From an uncultured Lachnospiraceae bacterium (lineage in GTDB: Bacteria > Bacillota > Clostridia > Lachnospirales > Lachnospiraceae): 27,922 bases of DNA. Where the stretch lies: the NCBI GenBank assembly GCA_902489645.1, contig CABUAW010000034.1, positions 1 through 27,922 of the forward strand. The letters are read 5' to 3'. Made by a program: the position numbers and the translations under genes. The notes beneath the pieces are model-generated. The model searched no databases and had not been told where the DNA came from. It saw only the letters and a list, made by a program, of their open reading frames with translations. Every line of letters begins with the position of its first letter. The first letter of the stretch is position 1. Positions 8,951 through 17,180 of the stretch are shown here, one piece after another.

Positions 8951-9295
8951 TTATTCTGCATCCTCTGCCGCATCAGCAACAGTGTCTTTAACTTTTTCCA
9001 CAGTCTCATCAACAAAATCTTCACATTCGTCTTCGAAGTCATCAAAATCATCTTCAAAGTCATCATCGAAATCGTCAAAGTCATCAAAATCATCCATATT
9101 ATCTTTTGAGAGATACTTGTACACAGCAAATGCAACGACCGCAAGAATAACGACGCCAATCAGAGCAATGCCCCATTTACATATACATTTTTTCTTTTCT
9201 TCTTCTTCCTTTTTCTGAAGAAGGTCGCCAACCTTTACCATGTTCTTTAATTCTTCAAGTTTGACTGCGCTTACAATATCCTCTATACGATTCAT
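8951..9295 (-). CDS. Small single-pass membrane protein with Asp/Phe-rich acidic tail
   Basis: A 114-residue protein from ATG 9295 (MNRIEDIV), with a moderate GGGCGG site; an earlier in-frame start overlaps the promoter. The N-terminal ~35 residues are amphipathic and end in a charged EEEEKKK run. One membrane span follows (GIALIGVVILAVVAFAVYKY). The tail is almost all Asp, Glu and Phe, built on a DDF unit repeated about five times, then an acidic helix. Topology by the positive-inside rule would put the lysines inside and the acidic tail outside. I do not recognise a function. Similar small proteins occur in Lachnospiraceae, but I cannot name a family with confidence. Confidence 0.8.
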   Translation of the reverse strand: MNRIEDIVSAVKLEELKNMVKVGDLLQKKEEEEKKKCICKWGIALIGVVILAVVAFAVYKYLSKDNMDDFDDFDDFDDDFEDDFDDFEDECEDFVDETVEKVKDTVADAAEDAE

Positions 9296-9330
9296 TTTAC
9301 AATCCGCCCTTTCAAAAACTATTTGAATAT

Positions 9331-9339
9331 AGTATACCA
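9331..9339 (-). promoter_or_regulatory. Extended -10 promoter for the acidic membrane-protein gene
   Basis: Minus-strand TGGTATACT gives an extended -10 (TG-N-TATACT) about 36 bp upstream of ATG 9295. There is no good -35 at 17 bp. It lies between the pcrA stop and this gene, so the gene can be transcribed separately. Confidence 0.55.
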
Positions 9340-9376
9340 CTATTCATCTGAAATTACCATCATAAATTTGGTAAAT

Positions 9377-11590
9377 TTAATCCACCGGTTTTAACTTTGC
9401 AAAACTGGCAAACATTTTCTTAACTCCCGATTTTTCAAAATCTACCGTAACTTCATAATCCTTGCCGCCATCAACAATGTTGATAACTGTTCCTGTGCCG
9501 AATTTGATGTGTCGGACCGTATCGCCGACCATATAATCCAAAGCAGCCGCCTTATTTACCTGGAAAGTTTTTCCATAGGAGGTTACAATTTTCGTTGTCT
9601 GTTTCCTCGAGAAATCCGAAGGCCGCTGGATACGGGCTTCGTGCTTTTCTTTCTCCGGCTTTGCCTTCAAATCAAAAAGCTCCGGTGAAATCTCTTTGAC
9701 GAAACGCGAAACTTTGTTAAACTGGGTAGAGCCGCGAACCATTCGGGTCTTGGCATAGGTCATGGTGAGTTTCTTTTTCGCCCGGGTGATTCCCACATAA
9801 CAGAGCCGCCGCTCCTCTTCGATTTCTTCCGGGTCATCATTGACAATGGTCATATAGCTTGGAAAAAGACCGTCTTCCATGCCGCACATATACACATACG
9901 GAAACTCCAGCCCCTTGGCGCTATGAAGCGTCATTAACATGACGTAATCCTCGGCCTCGTTAAGACTGTCTATATCCGAAACCAACGCCACATTTTCAAG
10001 GAAACCGCTTAATGTCGGTTCTTCTTCCGCTTCCTCATAGGCAATAATTTTATTCATCAATTCATCGATATTCTCTATGCGTCCCTGGGCCACTTCGGAA
10101 TCTTCCGCTTCCAGCTCCTTGATATACCCCGTTTCTTCTAAAATATTTGTCAAAAGTTCCTCCAGAGTTATGTACTCGCTCTGAGCCCGAAAAACCTCAA
10201 TCATATTGACAAAGCCCTTTATCTTTTCTGCGGTTTTCCCAAGTCTCGGAATATCCTCACAACATTCCAATGCATCAAACAGGCTCATTTCTCTGGTTTC
10301 CCCATACTCGGTCACCCGATTCAACGTGGTTAAACCAATGCCCCGTTTCGGAACATTAATAATCCGCCGTACCGCCAAATCATCCCGGCCGTTGTCGATG
10401 GTTTTTAAATAGGCCAAAATGTCTTTAATTTCCCTGCGCTGATAGAAATTGATACCGCCGACAATCTTATAAGGAATACTTCGGGTCACAAATTTTTCTT
10501 CCAACACACGCGACTGGGCATTTGTCCGGTAAAGAATGGCGTAATCATTATAATGCGCCTGCCCTTTGGACACCTCCCGGCCAATTTCATTGACAATCTG
10601 ATACGCCTCGTCATACTCATTCTGATATTGATGAAAGGCTATCTTTTCCCCCTCATCATTGGACGTCCAAAGCGTTTTTTCTTTACGGCCTTTGTTATTT
10701 CTGATGACCGAATTGGCCGCATTTAAAATATTTTTTGTTGAACGGTAATTTTGCTCCAGCTTAATCACTCTGGCATCGGAAAATTCCTTTTCAAAATTCA
10801 GGATATTAAAAATATTTGCTCCCCGGAATTTATAAATCGATTGGTCATCATCGCCGACAACGCAAAGATTCCGGTATTTTCCCGCCAGCAGACTGACAAG
10901 ACGGAACTGAACCGTATTCGTATCCTGGTATTCGTCTACCATAATATATTTGAAACGTTCCTGATAATAATTCAAAACATCTTCATTGTTCCTGAGAACC
11001 TCCACGGTTTTCACCAGCAAATCATCGAAATCCATGGCATTATTCTTATAAAGAACCTTTTCATATTCCGCATAAACCTCCGCAACCCGCTGTTTGGCAA
11101 AATCTCCGGCGGCCTTCAGGGCATATTCCTTTGCATCAACCATTTCATTCTTTGCTGAAGAAATAGCGGACATAAGCGCCCGTTCTTTATATATTTTTGT
11201 GTCAATATTCAAACGTTTACAAATTTCTTTAACAACACTTTTCTGGTCATCCGTGTCATAAATAACAAAATTGCGTCCATATCCCAAATAATCGGCAAAT
11301 CGCCTCAAAATCCGAACACAAGCCGAATGAAAAGTACTGACCCAAATCTGTTCCGAGCCCAATCCAACAAGGCCGTCCACCCGCTCCCGCATCTCTCCGG
11401 CGGCCTTATTTGTAAAGGTAATCGCCAGAATATTCCAGGGTTTTACGCCCTTTTCATCAATCAAATAGGCAATTCGATGCGTCAGTACACGGGTTTTCCC
11501 TGAGCCTGCACCGGCCAGAATCAGCAGCGGCCCTTCCGTATGATAAACCGCTTCCTGCTGCATTGGATTTAACGTTTCATATATACTCAT
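9377..11590 (-). CDS. pcrA: ATP-dependent DNA helicase PcrA/UvrD (superfamily 1)
   Basis: A full-length 737-residue SF1A helicase that translocates 3' to 5' in repair, replication and removal of recombination proteins. All helicase motifs are present in order: Q-motif LNPMQQEAV, motif I GAGSGKT (27-33), Ia ITFTNKAAGEM, II DEYQDTN, III VVGDDDQSIYKFRGA, IV QNYRSTKNIL, V LMTLHSAKGLEF, VI RRLCYVGITRAKKKL. The C-terminal ~60 residues form the Tudor-like RNA-polymerase-binding domain (MVGDTVRHIKFGTGTV). ATG 11590 has AGGAAGG upstream. It starts 14 bp after the SPFH gene and is probably co-transcribed with it. Confidence 0.97.
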   Translation of the reverse strand: MSIYETLNPMQQEAVYHTEGPLLILAGAGSGKTRVLTHRIAYLIDEKGVKPWNILAITFTNKAAGEMRERVDGLVGLGSEQIWVSTFHSACVRILRRFADYLGYGRNFVIYDTDDQKSVVKEICKRLNIDTKIYKERALMSAISSAKNEMVDAKEYALKAAGDFAKQRVAEVYAEYEKVLYKNNAMDFDDLLVKTVEVLRNNEDVLNYYQERFKYIMVDEYQDTNTVQFRLVSLLAGKYRNLCVVGDDDQSIYKFRGANIFNILNFEKEFSDARVIKLEQNYRSTKNILNAANSVIRNNKGRKEKTLWTSNDEGEKIAFHQYQNEYDEAYQIVNEIGREVSKGQAHYNDYAILYRTNAQSRVLEEKFVTRSIPYKIVGGINFYQRREIKDILAYLKTIDNGRDDLAVRRIINVPKRGIGLTTLNRVTEYGETREMSLFDALECCEDIPRLGKTAEKIKGFVNMIEVFRAQSEYITLEELLTNILEETGYIKELEAEDSEVAQGRIENIDELMNKIIAYEEAEEEPTLSGFLENVALVSDIDSLNEAEDYVMLMTLHSAKGLEFPYVYMCGMEDGLFPSYMTIVNDDPEEIEEERRLCYVGITRAKKKLTMTYAKTRMVRGSTQFNKVSRFVKEISPELFDLKAKPEKEKHEARIQRPSDFSRKQTTKIVTSYGKTFQVNKAAALDYMVGDTVRHIKFGTGTVINIVDGGKDYEVTVDFEKSGVKKMFASFAKLKPVD

Positions 11591-11604
11591 TTACAATAAC
11601 CTTC

Positions 11605-12678
11605 CTATCCCAGTTTTGCACCGCAATTCGAACAAAACTTATCATTGGCAGATATCGGGCTTCCGCACTGCGAACAGAATTTAGCCCTTCCGGCATTGCC
11701 TCCGGTCTGATTTCCATTGTCCGGCGCCGCCGCTCCATTTTGAGGCATACCGCCCATCATCGGCGCCCCATTTGCCGTATTTCCCGTCTGGGGCTGTACC
11801 ATGGAATTCATCATATTCCCCATTTGTCCGGCCATCGCCATACCGGCGGCCATCTGCATGCCCATTCCGGCCATACTGTTCATACCGCCATTTGGATTCT
11901 TTGCCATAGAAACCATGGCTTCTGTCTGGGCATCCACCTGTTTTTTGAAAGCATAGGCCTGCATGCCGCCCAAAGCGCCCATCGTTGCCCGTTCATCAAT
12001 GGCTTTTAATACCACATCCGGCAGAGCAATCTGAACATTCATAGCCTTCACCGTAATACCATAATCCTTCAGAAATTCTCCCAGCTTTGTTTTCATCAAT
12101 TCGGAAGCTTCCCCGCAGTATCCCTGGATATCAAAGAAATTCATCGGTACTTCTGTGACAATTTCTTTAAATATCATTGAAATATGGGAGGTCAAAAATC
12201 CTTTCAAATCCTCCACCGTATAACGGCGCTTTGTTCCCATAAGTTTATTGATAAATGCGGCCGAATCCGTTATGGCAAAGGAATACTTTCCATTCGCCCC
12301 CAGATTCACCATACCGAAGGTCTGGTCCGGAATCGTCAGTTTGCCGCTGGTTCCCCACGGAATATCCATAATATCATTTTTATTGACAAAAATCGTTTCA
12401 ACAATAAACGTCTCGTCAAAACCATATTTCCACTCTTTTAACGAGGTAGTAATCGGCATATTTTCTGTCGAAAGCTCATATCTTCCCGGCTCGAAAATAT
12501 CTGTCAAAACACCTTCATTGACAAGTACCGCTTCCTGTCCCGGCTGTACGGTCAGTACCGATTCGTGCATAATCCGGCGGCCTTCACGGTCAAACACCTG
12601 CGCCAGCTCCCAGGCTTCCGTTGCCCGGTAATTGATACTTGATAAACACTGTCCTTTAAATAATTTCCCCAGTCCCAT
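11605..12678 (-). CDS. SPFH-domain protein with C-terminal double zinc ribbon (YdjI-like)
   Basis: A 357-residue protein from ATG 12678, with AAGGAG 8 nt upstream; the longer in-frame start lies inside the promoter. Residues ~20-240 form an SPFH/band-7-like domain, beginning with a conserved region around QPGQEAVLVNEG and FEPGRYELSTENMP. A Met/Gly/Ala-rich linker (~255-325) follows. The C-terminus has two Cys-x2-Cys pairs, KFCSQCG and KFCSNCG, typical of a bacterial zinc ribbon. B. subtilis YdjI, a member of this family, takes part in membrane-stress work with PspA; no PspA homologue is encoded here. The protein is probably cytoplasmic and membrane-associated. It heads an operon with pcrA. 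Confidence 0.88.
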   Translation of the reverse strand: MGLGKLFKGQCLSSINYRATEAWELAQVFDREGRRIMHESVLTVQPGQEAVLVNEGVLTDIFEPGRYELSTENMPITTSLKEWKYGFDETFIVETIFVNKNDIMDIPWGTSGKLTIPDQTFGMVNLGANGKYSFAITDSAAFINKLMGTKRRYTVEDLKGFLTSHISMIFKEIVTEVPMNFFDIQGYCGEASELMKTKLGEFLKDYGITVKAMNVQIALPDVVLKAIDERATMGALGGMQAYAFKKQVDAQTEAMVSMAKNPNGGMNSMAGMGMQMAAGMAMAGQMGNMMNSMVQPQTGNTANGAPMMGGMPQNGAAAPDNGNQTGGNAGRAKFCSQCGSPISANDKFCSNCGAKLG

Positions 12679-12723
12679 AGCACTCTCCTTATTTTGAATA
12701 TAAATCTTTGAATTCTCTATCAA

Positions 12724-12752
12724 AGTATACCACACTACAAATTTCAAAGCAA
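12724..12752 (-). promoter_or_regulatory. Promoter of the SPFH-pcrA operon
   Basis: Minus-strand TTGCTT (12752-12747), 17 bp, then TATACT (12729-12724), with an upstream TGG forming an extended -10. Transcription should begin near 12717, leaving a leader of about 40 nt to ATG 12678. Confidence 0.75.
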
Positions 12753-13436
12753 TTATCCCAGATTCACCGGAATGGATAAATCCGCCGCAAGAGAATCCTC
12801 CGTAACCATACAGTCAAAGGCTAACACCTCAACACCTTCCGCAAAAGCCTCCCGCAATGCGTCCGCAAATTCCGGATGTGTGTCCCGATTCGGCTCAAAC
12901 CGGTTTACGCCCTTCATCTGAATCACAAAGACGATACTTGCTTCATAGCCCTGATGTCTGGCTTCGACAAGCTCATGAATATGTTTCACGCCCCGTTCCG
13001 TCGGAGCATCGGGAAAACGGGCTGCGCCATCCACTTCCAGTGTAACGCCCTTAACCTCAATATAATGCTTTCGCCCGCCATGCTCCACATACAAATCAAA
13101 TCGGGAATTTCCGAAGGTTTTCTCCCGTTTCAGATAAGTGACATCAGAAAAGAGACGGCCCGACCGGACCATCTCTTCAACAATCTGATTTGGCGCCGTG
13201 GAATCAACATTGACCCACTGACCACTTTTCTGAACACAGACAAGCGAATATCGGGTTTTACGTTCCGGATTTGACGATGGTTCCAGAAGCACCGGGGCAT
13301 CTTTCACAAAAAGCTCTCTCAGCCTTCCCGTATTCCGCACATGGACGGCCTCTTCCTGACCGTTTACCGCCACTTCTGCAATAAAACGATTTCGACGGCG
13401 GATAAACCGGCCTTCAATCATTCCTTTATATTTCAT
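12753..13436 (-). CDS. sfsA: SfsA family DNA/RNA nuclease
   Basis: A 227-residue protein from ATG 13436 (MKYKGMIEGRFIRRRNRF), 4 bp after the stop of the upstream gene. The ribosome site is weak (GTGGG inside that gene's end), so translation is probably coupled. It carries the SfsA hallmarks: an N-terminal OB-like domain with the HVRNTGRL motif, then a PD-(D/E)XK-like catalytic half with RFDLYVE, YIEVKGVTLE, FPDAPTERGVKHIHEL and FEPNRDTHPEFADALREA. The family was named for sugar-fermentation stimulation in E. coli and has reported nuclease activity. The cellular role in Clostridia is unclear. Confidence 0.94.
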   Translation of the reverse strand: MKYKGMIEGRFIRRRNRFIAEVAVNGQEEAVHVRNTGRLRELFVKDAPVLLEPSSNPERKTRYSLVCVQKSGQWVNVDSTAPNQIVEEMVRSGRLFSDVTYLKREKTFGNSRFDLYVEHGGRKHYIEVKGVTLEVDGAARFPDAPTERGVKHIHELVEARHQGYEASIVFVIQMKGVNRFEPNRDTHPEFADALREAFAEGVEVLAFDCMVTEDSLAADLSIPVNLG

Positions 13437-13440
13437 CGGA

Positions 13441-14196
13441 TTAACCCACGGAACCAATTACAATATTATCCCAAATAGGGTCTGTTGTAATGGTATATTC
13501 TTCTTTCCATGTCTCATACATCTCTTCAAATGCTCTGGCCAGCCCTTCATCGGAGGTATCCTCAGCCGTCTCTGTAAGCCGTTCCAATGCCGCATTATAA
13601 ACCTTTGTCGAAAGGGCCTGCTTTTCTTTCATCAGTGTTACTCCCTCTTCTGTCAGAGCAAAATCCTTGGCAATGGCAGTTCCAAGCTCCTCAATATACG
13701 CTTTGGCTTCATCCGCACACTGCTGCTTTTCTTCGTCTGTCAGCGCAGCTTCATATTCATCTGCTTTGCTGTCCAGAATTTCTGTCCGCACAAGGCCATT
13801 ATAAAGCTCATCCTTGGCATACTCGTGAAGCTTTCTTCCGTCCTCCATCTCTGTATTCCACGGTGATTCGCCATACTGGGACGTATAAAAATCTCTCAAC
13901 TGATACAGATAAACATTTATCTCCTTCATGGTAACTTCCCTGTCATTCACCTTAATTACCGCAATATTCATCTCGTCCGTTGGAATCGGGTCATCCGGCG
14001 TCGTATCGTCAAAGGTCTCTTCCGCCGCCTGGGTCTGAGCAACCGTTTCCTGCTGAGACTGGGCCTGGGTCTCCTTCATTCCTACACCATTTTTATTCAG
14101 CAGTGTCATCACTATAATCGTTGCAATCACACCAATCACTATGCCGCATATAATAAGTAATACAATCCATCCGGTTTTATTCTTTTTCTTAGCCAT
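13441..14196 (-). CDS. Membrane-anchored SurA_N-like chaperone domain protein lacking a PPIase domain
   Basis: A 251-residue protein from ATG 14196 with GGAG. It has one N-terminal span (WIVLLIICGIVIGVIATIIVMTLL, stop-transfer or uncleaved signal). A low-complexity Gln/Thr/Glu/Asp linker (~40-75) follows. The remaining region begins AVIKVNDREVTMKEINVYLYQL, the pattern of SurA_N/PrsA-type chaperones at the start of their first helix. Unlike PrsA or SurA, no parvulin domain follows; the chain ends at SVG. It is probably an extracytoplasmic folding factor or peptide-binding protein. It is translationally linked to sfsA, which has no evident functional link. Confidence 0.78.
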   Translation of the reverse strand: MAKKKNKTGWIVLLIICGIVIGVIATIIVMTLLNKNGVGMKETQAQSQQETVAQTQAAEETFDDTTPDDPIPTDEMNIAVIKVNDREVTMKEINVYLYQLRDFYTSQYGESPWNTEMEDGRKLHEYAKDELYNGLVRTEILDSKADEYEAALTDEEKQQCADEAKAYIEELGTAIAKDFALTEEGVTLMKEKQALSTKVYNAALERLTETAEDTSDEGLARAFEEMYETWKEEYTITTDPIWDNIVIGSVG

Positions 14197-14228
14197 CTTA
14201 GTCTCCTTTCTTCGTTACATACTCTCAC

Positions 14229-14237
14229 AGTATAACA
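14229..14237 (-). promoter_or_regulatory. Extended -10 promoter of the SurA_N-like/sfsA operon
   Basis: Minus-strand TGTTATACT (TG-N-TATACT) lies about 33 bp ahead of ATG 14196, with a weak -35. The 95-bp gap it sits in is shared with the divergent ABC ATPase gene, for which I see no clear promoter. Confidence 0.5.
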
Positions 14238-14291
14238 TATTTTCCCGAATCTGCATACTATAAGAATATACACATTTTGAAGGAGGATTCT

Positions 14292-15053
14292 ATGAAACCT
14301 TTGCTGGATGTCCGCGATGTCAGCTATTCGTATCACACCCTATCCGGAGAAACAAAGGCATTAAATCGTCTGTCCTTCCAGGTTCAATTTAACGAATTCT
14401 TAGGTATTGTTGGTCCCAGCGGCTGCGGAAAATCGACCATTTTATCACTGATTTTCGGCCTGCTCACACCAGAGTCCGGTGAAATTAAAATTCATGAGGC
14501 GCTCTGTAAAGACCATACCCTGCCTATTGGTTATATGCTGCAAAAAGACCATCTGCTGGAATGGCGGACAATTTATGAAAATACGCTGCTGGGGCTGGAA
14601 ATTAATCACCAGATGACCCCGGCCCGGCTTAAAGCCGTCAATCAAATGTTTAAAGATTATGATTTGGAACATTTTAAAGATGCAAAACCGTCCCAGTTAT
14701 CCGGCGGTATGCGCCAGCGTGCCGCTCTGATTCGGACACTTGCTCTGAATCCGGGACTTTTGCTGTTGGATGAACCATTTTCAGCTCTGGATTATCAAAC
14801 CCGGCTGAATGTTTCCGAGGACATCTATACGATTTTACGCAAAAAACACAAGAGCGCTATTCTTGTCACCCACGACATTTCCGAAGCAATCAGTTTTTGC
14901 GACCGTGTCGTTGTCCTGACAAACCGTCCTGCGACGGTAAAAGAGATGATTCCGATTCATCTGTCAATTGATGAAAAAACACCGTTAAAAGCCCGCTCCG
15001 CGAAAGAATTTCAAGATTATTTTAACCGATTGTGGGGTGATTTAAATGAATGA
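14292..15053 (+). CDS. ABC transporter ATP-binding protein, NitT/TauT (nitrate/sulfonate/taurine) type
   Basis: A 253-residue ATPase subunit from ATG 14292 with AGGAGG at 14281-14286; an in-frame TTG at 14277 precedes that site and is unlikely. It has Walker A GPSGCGKSTIL, Q-loop MLQKDHLLEW, signature LSGGMRQRAALIRTL, Walker B LLLLDEPFSALD and H-loop VTHDISEA. The layout matches the SsuB/TauB group, which powers import of sulfonates, nitrate, taurine or thiamine precursors. It overlaps the permease gene by 8 bp. No substrate-binding protein gene is adjacent, so the substrate is open. Confidence 0.93.
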   Translation: MKPLLDVRDVSYSYHTLSGETKALNRLSFQVQFNEFLGIVGPSGCGKSTILSLIFGLLTPESGEIKIHEALCKDHTLPIGYMLQKDHLLEWRTIYENTLLGLEINHQMTPARLKAVNQMFKDYDLEHFKDAKPSQLSGGMRQRAALIRTLALNPGLLLLDEPFSALDYQTRLNVSEDIYTILRKKHKSAILVTHDISEAISFCDRVVVLTNRPATVKEMIPIHLSIDEKTPLKARSAKEFQDYFNRLWGDLNE

Positions 15054-15852
15054 ACCTGTCAGCATTTATCAACAGGACTATGTCAATAATTACCGCCGGA
15101 AACGGCGGCTTATTGCTTTCTGGCAGATTTTTATACTTGTACTTTTTATTTTCCTCTGGGAAAGTACGACCCGGGTTGGCCTGCTCAACGATTTCATTTT
15201 CAGCAGTCCTTCCAGAATTATCAAGGCTTTCATAACTATGGCCGGCAACGGAACCGTTTTCTACCATATAGGCATTACCCTGTTTGAAACTTTTTTAAGT
15301 TTTTTTATCGTTTTAGTGGCCGGTATTCTGCTCTCAGTTCTGCTTTGGTGGAACCGGAGTATTTCTTCCATTCTGGAACCCTATTTAATTACGCTGAACA
15401 GCCTCCCGAAAACGGCTCTGGCGCCAATTTTTATTGTATGGCTCGGCAACAATATGAAAACCATCATTGTCTGCGCCATATCCCTGGCTATTTTTGGTAC
15501 GGTTATTAACCTGACAACCAGCTTTACTCAAATGGACCCGGATAAATTATTGCTTATTAAAACCCTCGGCGGCGGCCGGAAGGATATGCTTCAAAAAGTT
15601 ATCATTCCCGGCAGCGTTCCGAATATCATCAGCAACATGAAGGTCAATATCGGCCTCTGCCTGGTCGGCGTGATTATCGGTGAATTTCTCTCCGCCAATG
15701 CCGGGCTGGGATACCTGATTGTCTACGGCAGCCAGGTATTCAAACTGGACTGGGTCCTCATGTCCATTGTCATTCTGTGCATCATTGCCACCTCCCTTTA
15801 TGGGCTGCTGAATTTAATTGAAAAATTCTATTTAAAAGGACATACCGGATAA
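15046..15852 (+). CDS. ABC transporter permease, SsuC/TauC type
   Basis: A 268-residue inner-membrane subunit starting at ATG 15046 within the ATPase gene. It has six or so hydrophobic segments, a typical entry WESTTRVGLLNDFIFSSPSRI, and the cytoplasmic EAA coupling loop around LLLIKTLGGGRKDMLQKVIIPGS... followed by IGEFLSANAGLGYLI, as in NitT/TauT permeases. With the ATPase it should form the membrane part of an importer; the missing piece is a solute-binding protein, absent within this window. No TPP-type or other riboswitch motif was seen upstream of the pair. Confidence 0.93.
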   Translation: MNEPVSIYQQDYVNNYRRKRRLIAFWQIFILVLFIFLWESTTRVGLLNDFIFSSPSRIIKAFITMAGNGTVFYHIGITLFETFLSFFIVLVAGILLSVLLWWNRSISSILEPYLITLNSLPKTALAPIFIVWLGNNMKTIIVCAISLAIFGTVINLTTSFTQMDPDKLLLIKTLGGGRKDMLQKVIIPGSVPNIISNMKVNIGLCLVGVIIGEFLSANAGLGYLIVYGSQVFKLDWVLMSIVILCIIATSLYGLLNLIEKFYLKGHTG

Positions 15853-15873
15853 ATATCTTAAATCCCTGAGACT

Positions 15874-15932
15874 GAACCAAATTAAAAGGGAATTCCTTAA
15901 GTCTCCCTATGACTTTTGGAATTCCCTGGTTC
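15874..15932 (-). terminator. Long hairpin terminator between convergent permease and CDF genes
   Basis: GGGAATTCC (15888-15896) pairs with GGAATTCCC (15918-15926). The stem continues inward through AAGTC/GACTT and outward, after a bulge, through GAACCA/TGGTTC (15874-15879/15927-15932). On the minus strand the main stem is followed by TTTTAATTT, so it terminates the CDF gene, whose stop is at 15934. On the plus strand there is no T-run, so it can only weakly end the permease transcript. Confidence 0.75.
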
Positions 15933-15933
15933 A

Positions 15934-17103
15934 CTAAATAAACCCCTGCTCCACAGTAACGACGGCATAAAGACTGGCATCCGCTTCATGGATTTTTTCT
16001 TTTATCCATCGTTCAATTTTCTGTTTCTTACACAATTCTTCCGGCGTCACAACCAAATCAAAAATCAAATTGGTATGAGAGCTTCCACGAACCATACGGA
16101 AATCATGAATTTTCCAATCGGCGTTTTCATCCGCCACTATCGCCTCCACCATTTTCTTAATCTTATTCATTTCCTCATCGTCCGTCACTACCGGGTCCAT
16201 GTGGATTGTCGCATCACACTGAAACTCTTTCATCAAACTTCTTTCAATATTGTCAATCAGGTCATGAGCCTCTAAAATATCTTCTTTATAAGATACTTCG
16301 GCATGCAGTGAAATCATGCGCCGTCCGGGACCGTAATCATGAACGATTAAATCGTGAACGCCTAATATTTTTTCTTCTTTCAGAACCCTTTCCCGAATCT
16401 TAGCCACCAATTCCGAATCCGGCGCCTGACCAAGCAATGGCTGAATGGTATCCTTCGCTGCGCCAAATCCGGCAAAACATACAAATAAAGCGACCAGTGC
16501 CCCAATCCATCCATCCAGATTTTTTCCCGTAGCCATAGCAATCCATACGCCAATCAATACGGCTGACGTAGAAATACAGTCACTCAGGCTGTCCGCAGCG
16601 GTTGCCTTCATGGCCTCCGAGCGAATCCGTTTGCCAAGCTTTCGGTTAAACCCGGACATCCACAATTTTAATAAAATAGAGACAATTAAAATGACAATGG
16701 ACATCACACTGAAATCCGGCGCTTCCGGATGGAGAATCTTCTCTACAGAGGACTTCATCAATTCAACACCCGTCAGCAAAATGGCTGCGGCAATAAACAG
16801 TCCGGAAAGATATTCAATCCGTCCATGACCATAAGGATGGCCGATATCCGCCGGACGCCCCGCCATATAAAAACCAATCAGCGTCACCACCGACGACGCT
16901 GCGTCAGACAGATTATTAAATGCATCCGCCATGATTGACACCGCACCCGTGGCCAGTCCGGCAAACAGTTTCAAGGCAAATAACAGGACATTACAACAGA
17001 TTCCAACAAGGCCCGACAATCTTCCATAAGACTGCCGGACCTTCGCATCATTAATATTATCTTTATCCTTAATAAACCATCCTACCAATAATTCTGTCAA
17101 CAA
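15934..17103 (-). CDS. Cation diffusion facilitator, probable manganese exporter (MntE-like)
   Basis: A 389-residue CDF protein. Six N-terminal helices carry the two transport-site motifs: Asn63-x3-Asp67 (FNNLSD, helix 2) and Asp171-x3-Asp175 (DSLSD, helix 5). Zinc exporters usually have D/H-D and H-D here; the N-D/D-D set matches Streptococcus pneumoniae MntE, so Mn2+ (perhaps Fe2+) is the likely substrate. The cytoplasmic part holds two consecutive ferredoxin-like dimerisation domains (~215-300 and ~305-389), explaining its length compared with ~300-residue CDFs. The start is TTG 17103 after GGGAGG; TTG 17100 is nearly as good. It is monocistronic, with its own promoter and terminator. Confidence 0.92.
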   Translation of the reverse strand: MLTELLVGWFIKDKDNINDAKVRQSYGRLSGLVGICCNVLLFALKLFAGLATGAVSIMADAFNNLSDAASSVVTLIGFYMAGRPADIGHPYGHGRIEYLSGLFIAAAILLTGVELMKSSVEKILHPEAPDFSVMSIVILIVSILLKLWMSGFNRKLGKRIRSEAMKATAADSLSDCISTSAVLIGVWIAMATGKNLDGWIGALVALFVCFAGFGAAKDTIQPLLGQAPDSELVAKIRERVLKEEKILGVHDLIVHDYGPGRRMISLHAEVSYKEDILEAHDLIDNIERSLMKEFQCDATIHMDPVVTDDEEMNKIKKMVEAIVADENADWKIHDFRMVRGSSHTNLIFDLVVTPEELCKKQKIERWIKEKIHEADASLYAVVTVEQGFI

Positions 17104-17136
17104 TAGGTCCCTCCCGAATCCATATATATACGGTCG

Positions 17137-17165
17137 ATTATACCTATATCTTATGCAAAAGTCAA
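17137..17165 (-). promoter_or_regulatory. Near-consensus promoter of the CDF gene
   Basis: Minus-strand TTGACT (17165-17160), 17 bp, TATAAT (17142-17137). Expected start of transcription is near 17130, about 27 nt before the TTG start. No clear metal-regulator or riboswitch site was identified in the short leader. Confidence 0.85.
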
Positions 17166-17180
17166 AGCTAACTATGCGCC

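Noticed and set aside
8931..9218. Plus-strand frame encoding a Ser/Lys-rich repeat protein
   Set aside because: It is the complement of the Asp/Phe repeat tail; the minus-strand frame has a promoter, start, membrane span and terminator.
10751..11158. Plus-strand 135-codon frame within pcrA
   Set aside because: Antisense to a fully conserved helicase, no ribosome site.
14238..14291. TPP or other riboswitch ahead of the ABC importer genes
   Set aside because: The leader is short and lacks the conserved riboswitch motifs and a stable folded core.
15874..15932. Insertion-sequence end or mobile repeat
   Set aside because: The hairpin is followed by a T-rich run on the minus strand directly after the CDF stop, which a terminator explains.
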